Shown in pieces: positions 1 to 5,084 of a DNA stretch of 5,233 nucleotides (the stretch's first letter is position 1; each line of letters begins with the position of its first letter). The notes under the pieces were generated by a model. That model was given only the letters and a program-made list of their open reading frames with translations, was not told the origin of the DNA and made no database searches. Origin of the DNA: Bacillota bacterium (lineage in GTDB: Bacteria > Bacillota > Dethiobacteria > DTU022); the NCBI GenBank assembly GCA_012797095.1, contig JAAZPS010000288.1, positions 1-5,233 on the forward strand. The letters run 5' to 3'. A program made the translations under genes and the position numbers.

Positions 1-9
1 AAAGGGGGA

Positions 10-28
10 TCTATTAGTGACTAATAGA
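10..28 (+). promoter_or_regulatory. Palindrome spanning the livK start codon
   Basis: TCTATTAG (10-17) and CTAATAGA (21-28) are perfect inverted repeats separated by TGA. The GTG start codon (17-19) sits at the apex, directly after the Shine-Dalgarno tract at 1-8. In RNA this would be an 8-bp, mostly A-U stem with a 3-nt loop presenting the start codon; in DNA it could be a protein-binding palindrome. The inverted repeat is seen directly. A role in initiation or repression is inference, and an AT-rich palindrome of this size can arise by chance. Confidence 0.4.
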
Positions 29-1147
29 AAGAGAAAATGGGTCATCGGTACGGCGATATTTCTTGGCCTGGCTCTGCTGATGGCGATCACCGGGTGTGCG
101 CCCGAGGATGAGAATGTGCTGAAGATCGGCATGGTCGGGCCGTTGAGCGGCGAAGCAGCCGCTTACGGAACCAATATCCTTCGTGCAGCCGAGATCGCCG
201 TGGAAGAAGCCAACGCCTCCGGCGAGCTGGGCGAGCTCACCCTGAAGATCATCTCGGAGGATACCGAGGGAGACTGGTCCAAAGCGGCCAACGCCTTTAC
301 CAAACTGATCGATGTGGACAAAGTCAGCGTGATCATCGGAGGGGTCCTGAGCTCCGAGAGCGAGGCCGGCAGCAGTTATGTCAAGGATGCCAAGATCCCG
401 ACGATCTCACCCTCCTCCACGGCTGTTGACCTGACCAAGAACAATCCTTACCTTTTCCGGAACTGTCTTTCCGACGAGGTCCAGGCTGTGCAGATGGCCG
501 AGTTCGCCGTTGATGAGCTGAAGCTCGGCAAATTCGCCATTCTCTACACCACCAACGACTACGGCGAATCGCTGCGCGACGCTTTCAAGAATAAAGCCGA
601 AGAGCTGGCCACGGTGGTAACTGTTGAGGCTTTCGCGGATAAGGATAACGATTTCAAACCTCAGCTGACCTCGATCAAGGAGAAGAATCCGGACTGCCTT
701 TACATTGCCGGATATTACACCGAAGCAGCCAAGATTGCCAACCAGGCCAAGGAACTGGGTATGGATGTCCAGATACTCGGCGCGGACGGTCTCTGCAATG
801 CAGTGCTGCTGGAGATCGGGGGAGCGGCGGTTGAGGGTACCTATGCCACCTCCGGCTTCTACCCCGACGATCCTTCCCCGGCAGTACAGAATTTCGTCAA
901 AGCATACAAGGAAAAGCACGGTGAAGAACCGGATATGTTTGCCGCCCAGGGCTACGACGCGGCCCGCATTGTCATCGAAGCGATCAAGAGCAAGGGCAGC
1001 ACCTCCGAGCAGATCCGTGAGGGTCTTGCCGTGACCAAGGATTTCCCGGGGATCACCGGCAAAACCAGCATCGACGAGGAAGGCGATACGATCAAGGATG
1101 TTCTGATCCTGAAAGTGGAAGGCGGCAAATTCGTACGCGCCAGATAA
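17..1147 (+). CDS. livK: LivK-type branched-chain amino acid ABC transporter substrate-binding lipoprotein
   Basis: Extracellular, membrane-anchored receptor that captures a branched-chain or related amino acid and delivers it to LivHM. The 376-residue product starts with a basic N-terminus (RKRK, 4-7), a hydrophobic core (about 9-23) and a lipobox ITGC, giving lipidated Cys27; this is a lipoprotein signal, as expected when the receptor is tethered to the cell surface. The mature part is a type I periplasmic-binding fold of the Leu/Ile/Val family: KIGMVGPLSG (36-45) opens the first lobe, SPSSTAVDLT (131-140) matches the ligand-carboxylate loop, NDYG (180-183) and GADG (255-258) line the second lobe, with Asp257 where related proteins bind the ligand amino group, and FPGITGKTSID (343-353) is the usual C-terminal strand. 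The GTG start is chosen from AAAGGGGG at 1-8, 8 nt upstream; the frame is open to the window edge, so an earlier start is not strictly excluded. Exact substrate (Leu/Ile/Val versus another amino acid or amide) cannot be read from sequence. Confidence 0.95.
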   Translation: MTNRKRKWVIGTAIFLGLALLMAITGCAPEDENVLKIGMVGPLSGEAAAYGTNILRAAEIAVEEANASGELGELTLKIISEDTEGDWSKAANAFTKLIDVDKVSVIIGGVLSSESEAGSSYVKDAKIPTISPSSTAVDLTKNNPYLFRNCLSDEVQAVQMAEFAVDELKLGKFAILYTTNDYGESLRDAFKNKAEELATVVTVEAFADKDNDFKPQLTSIKEKNPDCLYIAGYYTEAAKIANQAKELGMDVQILGADGLCNAVLLEIGGAAVEGTYATSGFYPDDPSPAVQNFVKAYKEKHGEEPDMFAAQGYDAARIVIEAIKSKGSTSEQIREGLAVTKDFPGITGKTSIDEEGDTIKDVLILKVEGGKFVRAR

Positions 1148-1180
1148 TTTTCCGCCCTCTTATTTGAACCGGTTTGACAG

Positions 1181-1208
1181 CAGGAGGGCAGGTCTCCCTG
1201 CCCTCCTG
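1181..1208 (+). terminator. 12-bp GC-rich inter-cistronic hairpin between livK and livH
   Basis: Arms 1181-1192 (CAGGAGGGCAGG) and 1197-1208 (CCTGCCCTCCTG) pair perfectly around a TCTC loop, a very stable stem lying 33 nt after the livK stop and 41 nt before the livH start. The downstream bases (AATTACTGATTG) are not T-rich, so this is not a classic full-strength intrinsic terminator. More likely it is a partial terminator or a 3' stabiliser and processing barrier that protects livK mRNA, giving more binding protein than permease. That role is inferred from position and from binding-protein operons in general. Confidence 0.6.
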
Positions 1209-1231
1209 AATTACTGATTGCTCACTGCGAT

Positions 1232-1240
1232 AAGGGGTGA
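1232..1240 (+). promoter_or_regulatory. Ribosome binding site fixing the livH TTG start
   Basis: AAGGGGTGA lies 9 nt before TTG at 1250. The first in-frame ATG (1268) is 27 nt away, too far, so the TTG is preferred. Confidence 0.75.
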
Positions 1241-1249
1241 AACCAAACC

Positions 1250-2137
1250 TTGCTCACTCAACAGTTGATGAACGGCCTTATCCTGGGCAGCACCTACGCG
1301 CTTATCGCTCTGGGCTATACCATGGTCTACGGGATCATCGAGCTGATCAACTTTGCCCACGGCGAGATCTATATGTTCGGCGCCTTTGTCGGTTTGATCC
1401 TGGTAACAGTCGTCAAGATACCATTTATTCTGGCTTTTCTCCTGGCCATGGCGGCAGGTGCTCTTCTCGGTATCACCGTGGAGTACCTCGCTTACCGACC
1501 GCTGCGCCAGTCCTCCCGGCTGGCCGCACTGATCAGTGCCATTGGGGCCTCCATCTTTTTATCGAATCTGGCTTTACTGATCATGGGAGCAAAGCCGTAC
1601 AATTTTCCGAGCCCCTTTGAACCGAAAGTTTACCCCGTATCGCTCCTGGGGAGATCGCTTTTTGTGATCTCCCGGGTGGAATTGATCGTCCTGACAGCGT
1701 CCCTTCTGTTGATGATCGGGCTCACCTTTTTTGTGCAGCGGACCAAGATCGGCAAGGCGATGCGGGCAACCGCCCAGGATAAAGATACTGCCAGTCTGAT
1801 GGGGATCAATATCAATAGAATTATCACGATCACCTTCGCCATCGGCTCCGCATTGGGCGCCGCAGCCGGAGTGATGGTCGGAATCTATTTTCGCACGGTT
1901 ACCCCGACGATGGGCCTGATGCCCGGTCTTAAAGGCTTTGTCGCCGCCGTCATCGGCGGCATCGGCAATATCCCCGGAGCCATGTTTGGCGGTATTCTCC
2001 TGGGCATTGCCGAGGTGATGGGCGCCGCCTATATCTCCTCGCAGCACCGCGATGCGGTCGCCTTTGCTTTGCTGATCATTGTCCTGCTATTCAAACCCTC
2101 GGGTCTGTTTGGCAGCCATGTTCAGGAAAAGGTGTAA
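1250..2137 (+). CDS. livH: LivH-type branched-chain amino acid ABC transporter permease
   Basis: Integral membrane permease, one half of the LivHM translocation channel. The 295-residue product closely follows the LivH pattern: GSTYALIALGYTMVYGII (13-30) in the first membrane region, the family hallmark INFAHGE (33-39), AYRPLR (81-86), the cytoplasmic ATPase-contacting loop GKAMRATAQDKDTASLMGIN (168-187), then VIGGIGNIPGAMFGG (234-248) and a last hydrophobic helix (about 269-283) before KPSGLFG. About eight hydrophobic segments are visible, and the length agrees with the E. coli protein (about 300 residues). The start is TTG, supported by AAGGGGTGA at 1232-1240 and by the N-terminal QQLMNGL, which aligns with the family N-terminus. 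It lies 102 nt after livK, separated by a strong hairpin, and 31 nt before livM. No truncation or frameshift is seen. The family assignment is secure; substrate specificity is set mainly by LivK. Confidence 0.96.
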   Translation: MLTQQLMNGLILGSTYALIALGYTMVYGIIELINFAHGEIYMFGAFVGLILVTVVKIPFILAFLLAMAAGALLGITVEYLAYRPLRQSSRLAALISAIGASIFLSNLALLIMGAKPYNFPSPFEPKVYPVSLLGRSLFVISRVELIVLTASLLLMIGLTFFVQRTKIGKAMRATAQDKDTASLMGININRIITITFAIGSALGAAAGVMVGIYFRTVTPTMGLMPGLKGFVAAVIGGIGNIPGAMFGGILLGIAEVMGAAYISSQHRDAVAFALLIIVLLFKPSGLFGSHVQEKV

Positions 2138-2154
2138 TCTGGAAGAGACTGAAG

Positions 2155-2161
2155 AAGGTGA
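2155..2161 (+). promoter_or_regulatory. Ribosome binding site fixing the livM TTG start
   Basis: AAGGTGA lies 7 nt before TTG at 2169. An ATG at 2162 is closer to the purine tract but is in another frame and opens only an unrelated overlapping frame. Confidence 0.7.
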
Positions 2162-2168
2162 ATGAGCA

Positions 2169-3038
2169 TTGATCGGCCCTTACTATCTGCAGCTACTCAT
2201 TCTTGTTGGCATCAACACGATCATGGCGATCAGCCTGAACCTGATCATCGGCTATACCGGGCAGCTCTCCATCGGCCATGCCGCTTTCATGAGCCTGGGA
2301 GCCTACGGTTCCGCCCTGGTCACCCTGCACTTCGATTTTCCCTTTCTGCTTTCACTGCTGTGCGGTGCTCTTTTTGCCGCCTTTTTCGGGGTGATCATCG
2401 GCCTGCCCACACTGCGGTTGAAAGGTGATTATCTGGCCATCGCCACCCTGGGCTTCGGCGAGATCGTCCGGATCATCTTTCTCAACCTTGAGCTGACGGG
2501 CGGACCGGTCGGCTTGAGAGCCATTCCCAAGAAGACGACATTGCTGTGGGTGATCATTGCTGTGCTTTTTTCCGCCTTCATTCTCTACCGGATCATCCGA
2601 TCAAGGGTTGGCCGGGCCTTCATCGCCATCCGCGAAGATGAGACCGCGGCGGATTCGATGGGGATCAATTCGACCTATTACAAAACCCTCTGTTTCGGGG
2701 TTGGCGCCTTTTTTGCCGGGCTCGGCGGGGGGCTTTTTGCCCATTACATGCGTTACCTGCACCCGAACAGCTTCGGCTTCATGCGCTCCATCGAACATCT
2801 CTGCATGGTTGTTCTGGGAGGGTTGGGCAATATGTGGGGAGCCTTTGTCGGCGCAACGATCCTCACCGTCACCCCTGAGCTGCTGCGCACGGTGGCTGAT
2901 CTGAGACTGTTGATCTACGGAGCGGTGCTGGTCCTGATGATGCGGGTGCGGCCACAGGGGCTTTTGGGGCAGAGCCGGAACGACGACAGCCCACCGGCAA
3001 TAGAGCGCCTTTACCGACAGCTCCGCGCCAGATTTTAA
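2169..3038 (+). CDS. livM: LivM-type branched-chain amino acid ABC transporter permease
   Basis: Second integral membrane permease, partner of LivH in the channel. The 289-residue product shows the LivM hallmarks in order: ISLNLIIGYTGQLSIGHAAF (21-40), the loop TLRLKGDYLAIATLGFGEIV (81-100), GGPVGL (111-116), the cytoplasmic coupling loop GRAFIAIREDETAADSMGIN (148-167), VVLGGLGNMWGAFVGA (214-229) and the closing RPQGLLG (261-267). A short polar tail (268-289) follows, containing SPPAIERLYRQ. It lacks the long N-terminal extension of the E. coli protein (over 400 residues) and has the shorter size common in other bacteria. The TTG start is set by AAGGTGA at 2155-2161. It follows livH by 31 nt and precedes livG by 37 nt, so co-transcription is expected. 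Confidence 0.95.
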   Translation: MIGPYYLQLLILVGINTIMAISLNLIIGYTGQLSIGHAAFMSLGAYGSALVTLHFDFPFLLSLLCGALFAAFFGVIIGLPTLRLKGDYLAIATLGFGEIVRIIFLNLELTGGPVGLRAIPKKTTLLWVIIAVLFSAFILYRIIRSRVGRAFIAIREDETAADSMGINSTYYKTLCFGVGAFFAGLGGGLFAHYMRYLHPNSFGFMRSIEHLCMVVLGGLGNMWGAFVGATILTVTPELLRTVADLRLLIYGAVLVLMMRVRPQGLLGQSRNDDSPPAIERLYRQLRARF

Positions 3039-3062
3039 GGAAACCGGCACCATGTAGACTAC

Positions 3063-3068
3063 AGGAGG
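3063..3068 (+). promoter_or_regulatory. Consensus Shine-Dalgarno fixing the livG TTG start
   Basis: AGGAGG lies 7 nt before TTG at 3076. The next in-frame ATG is codon 20, already inside the conserved FGGL-ALKD segment, so the TTG is needed for a whole domain. Confidence 0.8.
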
Positions 3069-3075
3069 AACCAAA

Positions 3076-3849
3076 TTGCAGTCAAAAACAATCCTCAGAG
3101 CTTCTAATATATGCCATAGTTTTGGCGGACTGATGGCTCTGAAAGATATTGATTTCGAGATCAATTCCCGGGAGATCATCGGCCTGATCGGACCCAATGG
3201 AGCGGGAAAAACAACCCTGTTCAACCTTTTTACCGGTCATTACTCGCCAACCAGGGGCGAGATCTATTTCAATGAGCGCAAGATCAGCGGCTTGAAGCCT
3301 TACCAGATCACTCCACTGGGGATCGCCCGCACTTTTCAAAATATCCGCATTTTCGGACAGATGAGCGTGCTGGACAATGTTCTCACCGGGCAGCACTGTC
3401 GAACCAGGACCGGGCTCTTCGGAGCGATCATCGGAACACGAGCAGTCAAAAAAGAGGAAAGCCGGGCCCGTAAAATCGCCCTGGAGATGCTTGACTTTGT
3501 CAGCCTGGCAAATAAAAAGAATGATTATGCCGCCAACCTCTCTTACGGCGAAAGGCGGCGGCTTGAGATTGCCCGGGCCCTGGCCGCAGATCCCTCCTTG
3601 CTGCTGCTGGACGAACCCGCCGCCGGGATGAACCCGCAGGAGACCACGGCGCTGATCGAGCTGATCCGGCAGATCCGGGACGAGATGTCCAGGACAATCC
3701 TTCTGATCGAACATGATATGAAAGTGGTTATGGGCATCTCCGAACGGGTCGCCGTGTTGAATTATGGTAGAAAGATCGCCGAAGGCACCCCCCGGGAAGT
3801 ACAGCGGAATGAAGAAGTGATCAAGGCATACCTGGGTGAAAGCGCCTGA
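3076..3849 (+). CDS. livG: LivG-type ABC transporter ATP-binding protein
   Basis: Cytoplasmic ATPase that pairs with LivF and drives uptake through LivHM. All ABC motifs are present in the 257-residue product: A-loop region HSFGGLMALKD (14-24), Walker A GPNGAGKT (39-46), Q-loop RTFQNIRIF with Gln88 (85-93), signature LSYGERRRLEIARAL (155-169), Walker B LLLLDEP with catalytic Glu180 (175-181), D-loop region AAGMNP (182-187) and the switch His213 in IEHDMK. The LSYGE/Q signature, the insert between Q-loop and signature (about 105-150) and the AGMNP segment are typical of LivG rather than other ABC ATPases. Length matches the E. coli protein (255). It starts with TTG behind a consensus AGGAGG and is followed 27 nt later by livF. 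Confidence 0.97.
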   Translation: MQSKTILRASNICHSFGGLMALKDIDFEINSREIIGLIGPNGAGKTTLFNLFTGHYSPTRGEIYFNERKISGLKPYQITPLGIARTFQNIRIFGQMSVLDNVLTGQHCRTRTGLFGAIIGTRAVKKEESRARKIALEMLDFVSLANKKNDYAANLSYGERRRLEIARALAADPSLLLLDEPAAGMNPQETTALIELIRQIRDEMSRTILLIEHDMKVVMGISERVAVLNYGRKIAEGTPREVQRNEEVIKAYLGESA

Positions 3850-3861
3850 AATCCTTTCCTG

Positions 3862-3868
3862 AAGGGAG
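3862..3868 (+). promoter_or_regulatory. Ribosome binding site fixing the livF TTG start
   Basis: AAGGGAG lies 8 nt before TTG at 3877. The product MLRVENVSAGYG begins exactly where LivF proteins usually begin, which supports the TTG independently. Confidence 0.75.
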
Positions 3869-3876
3869 ATAAACAG

Positions 3877-4581
3877 TTGCTCCGAGTGGAAAATGTCTCT
3901 GCCGGCTACGGCAACATCAACGTGCTGAACCAGATCAATCTCAATGTCAACGAGGGAGAGATCGTTACCCTGATCGGCTCCAACGGCGTCGGCAAGTCCA
4001 CTACCCTGAGAACCATCTCCGGCTTGCTCAGGCCAACGGAGGGCCGGATCCTCTTTTGCGAAGGAGATATCTCTCAGATGACCCCTCACCGGATCGTTGA
4101 CCTTGGGATCTCGCATGTCCCCGAGGGGAGAAATGTATTCCCCCGCCTTACGGTCAAGGAGAATCTTGAAATAGGCGCCTATATCCGCCGGGACCGCCAG
4201 GAGATCCGGAAAGATTACACCATGGTTATGGAAACATTCCCCCAGCTGGCCCGGCGTAAAAGGCAGACCGCCGGCACCTTGAGCGGCGGAGAGCAGCAGA
4301 TGCTCGCCATGGGCCGGGCCCTCATGTCGCGGCCGCGGCTGCTGCTGCTGGATGAACCCTCCATGGGGCTGGCCCCGCTGGTGGTCCTCGGCATTTTCGA
4401 GATCATCAAAGAGGTAAATCGCCAGGGAACCACCATCCTGCTGGTCGAACAGAACGCCCAGGTGGCCCTGCAAACAGCACACCGCGGTTATGTCATGGAG
4501 ACCGGGCGGATCATCCTTGCTGACTCGGCCGGAGCACTGCTTGCCAACGACCAGGTTCGCAAAGCCTACCTTGGCGAGTGA
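3877..4581 (+). CDS. livF: LivF-type ABC transporter ATP-binding protein
   Basis: Second cytoplasmic ATPase, partner of LivG. The 234-residue product carries the A-loop Tyr11 (SAGYGN), Walker A GSNGVGKS (34-41), the LivF-specific VPEGRNVFPRLTVKENL (81-97), signature LSGGEQQMLAMGRAL (135-149), Walker B LLLLDEP with catalytic Glu160 (155-161) and SMGLAP (162-167). Two positions differ from a standard ABC ATPase: the Q-loop glutamine is Glu83 and the switch histidine is Gln192 (LVEQNAQVAL). Both are, to my knowledge, normal for LivF and distinguish it from LivG, so they identify the protein rather than indicate damage. Length agrees with E. coli LivF (about 237). The start is TTG. It is the last gene of the operon; no convincing terminator immediately follows. 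Confidence 0.97.
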   Translation: MLRVENVSAGYGNINVLNQINLNVNEGEIVTLIGSNGVGKSTTLRTISGLLRPTEGRILFCEGDISQMTPHRIVDLGISHVPEGRNVFPRLTVKENLEIGAYIRRDRQEIRKDYTMVMETFPQLARRKRQTAGTLSGGEQQMLAMGRALMSRPRLLLLDEPSMGLAPLVVLGIFEIIKEVNRQGTTILLVEQNAQVALQTAHRGYVMETGRIILADSAGALLANDQVRKAYLGE

Positions 4582-4717
4582 GCCCTGTTCCCGACCACGA
4601 GGATAGCAACCCCCAACTTTACCAACCACCGGGACGAAAGCTTTGACTGTGTGTCAACGGCCAACCGCATTGTTGGAACAAGTCCGGATTGAGCACCAAA
4701 TGGAACAGCCAAGGCCG

Positions 4718-4743
4718 GGATCCTTCGCTGAGCTCAGGATGAC
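4718..4743 (-). repeat. Dispersed-repeat core, copy 1
   Basis: On the minus strand this reads GTCATCCTGAGCTCAGCGAA then GGATCC. It closely resembles the motif GTCATCCTGAGCGAAGCGAA-GGATC, which I recall as a very common non-coding repeat in many unrelated bacterial genomes, usually recognised by its junk translations. ATCCT (4720-4724) and AGGAT (4736-4740) form a short inverted repeat. Family recognition is from memory. Confidence 0.6.
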
Positions 4744-4841
4744 AGGAAAGGCTCGGGACGAAAGCTTTGACTGTGTGTCAACGGCCAACCGCATTGTTGG
4801 AAAGAGTCCGGATTGAGCCTCAAACGGAACAGGCAAGGCCG

Positions 4842-4867
4842 GGATCCTTCGCTGATCTCGGGATGAC
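4842..4867 (-). repeat. Dispersed-repeat core, copy 2
   Basis: Second copy of the core, 124 bp further on; the minus strand reads GTCATCCCGAGATCAGCGAA then GGATCC. It differs from copy 1 by two bases. The inverted arms are kept with one G-T pair in place of a Watson-Crick pair. Confidence 0.6.
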
Positions 4868-4877
4868 AAGAAAGGCA

Positions 4878-4950
4878 GCTCGGGATGACAGGGTGGGGCA
4901 GTCTGGAACGATAGGGAAGGACAGGGAAAAGTAGCTCAAGAGGATAGGAA
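4878..4950 (-). repeat. Degraded fragments of the same repeat family
   Basis: GCTCGGGATGACAGG (4878-4892) is a clear partial third unit, matching the end of copy 2. Further along, GTAGCTCAAGAGGATAG (4931-4947) looks like a decayed version of GAGCTCAGGATGACA. The tract between is G/A-rich on the + strand. The first fragment is clear; the later ones are weak. Confidence 0.45.
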
Positions 4951-4967
4951 AAGATTGGACCCGCTGA

Positions 4968-4990
4968 GGCCGGAGACCCGTTCTCCGGTC
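4968..4990 (+). terminator. Hairpin upstream of the next promoter, possible weak terminator
   Basis: CCGGAGA (4970-4976) pairs with TCTCCGG (4982-4988) around CCCGT; outer G-T (4969/4989) and G-C (4968/4990) pairs extend the stem to 9 bp. It is followed by ATACTTTTGTGGTTTT, an interrupted T-rich run. It could stop read-through from the liv operon before the next promoter, although it lies nearly 390 bp beyond livF. The U-tract is imperfect, so the strength is doubtful. Confidence 0.4.
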
Positions 4991-5008
4991 ATACTTTTGT
5001 GGTTTTGG

Positions 5009-5038
5009 TTGACAGGGGTAAATAAGAAAAAGTATAAT
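5009..5038 (+). promoter_or_regulatory. Consensus sigma70/sigmaA-type promoter
   Basis: TTGACA (5009-5014) and TATAAT (5033-5038), both perfect consensus hexamers, are separated by 18 bp. The spacer is A-rich toward the -10 box. Transcription should begin near 5045, leaving a leader of about 40 nt before the GTG at 5085. This gives the downstream gene its own strong housekeeping promoter, independent of the liv operon. Confidence 0.85.
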
Positions 5039-5068
5039 CAAGGCGTAACCCCGTTTAAGTCAAAAATG

Positions 5069-5077
5069 AAAGGGTGA
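5069..5077 (+). promoter_or_regulatory. Ribosome binding site fixing the GTG start at 5085
   Basis: AAAGGGTGA lies 7 nt before GTG at 5085. An ATG at 5066 overlaps it but stops after three codons at the TGA inside this same motif. Confidence 0.7.
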
Positions 5078-5084
5078 CCGCAGC

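Larger units (their letters stand above)
4630..4877. repeat. Tandem duplication of a 124-bp unit
   Basis: Two head-to-tail copies, 4630-4753 and 4754-4877, each beginning CGGGACGAAAGCTTTGACTG and offset by exactly 124 bp. I count nine mismatches over about 121 aligned bases, roughly 93% identity, with a small length difference only at the junction (GGCT versus GGCAGCT). Each copy contains a short inverted repeat CCAAC-CGCATT-GTTGG (4661-4676 in copy 1) and near its end the motif GGATCCTTCGCTGA followed by a GATGAC. This is direct sequence evidence of a duplication; mismatches suggest it is not very recent. Confidence 0.93.
4582..5084. other. Gene-free intergenic stretch with repeats and a promoter
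   Basis: About 500 bp without a credible gene. It holds 48 bp of unremarkable sequence after livF, a tandem pair of 124-bp repeats (4630-4877), degraded fragments of the same repeat type in a purine-rich tract (about 4878-4950), a hairpin (4968-4990), a consensus promoter (5009-5038) and a short leader for the next gene. Open frames on the minus strand here translate the repeat and do not look like proteins. Confidence 0.8.

Noticed and set aside
407..919. Minus-strand open frame inside livK
   Set aside because: Antisense to a well-supported gene, with no recognisable family features; its presence is explained by livK codon use.
1174..1179. TTGACA between livK and livH as an internal promoter
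   Set aside because: The position of a -10 box at 16-18 bp falls in the GC-rich hairpin and has no TATAAT-like sequence.
1574..2047. Minus-strand open frame inside livH
   Set aside because: Its His/Asp/Gly-rich product is the mirror of hydrophobic permease codons, and no family is recognisable.
3052..3057. ATG-TAG start-stop pair and the TGTAG-A-CTACA palindrome before livG
   Set aside because: Too short to support a leader role; an 11-bp palindrome in a spacer is within chance.
3877..4581. LivF lacking the Q-loop Gln and the switch His as a defective ATPase
   Set aside because: Glu83 and Gln192 are, to my knowledge, the usual LivF residues; Walker A, Walker B and signature are intact.
3082..4629. 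A 515-codon open frame on the minus strand across livG and livF
   Set aside because: It is fully antisense to two secure ABC ATPase genes. Its translation is low-complexity (many Gln, Gly, Asp, His) with no recognisable domain, as expected from codon bias of the sense genes.
4630..4877. CRISPR-like array
   Set aside because: The whole 124-bp unit is repeated without unique spacers, only two copies exist, and there are no cas genes.
4654..5041. Two small minus-strand open frames (4654-4869 and 4820-5041)
   Set aside because: They translate the dispersed repeat (strings such as SSAKDPGL and RSAKDPGL appear in both), a known source of spurious proteins.
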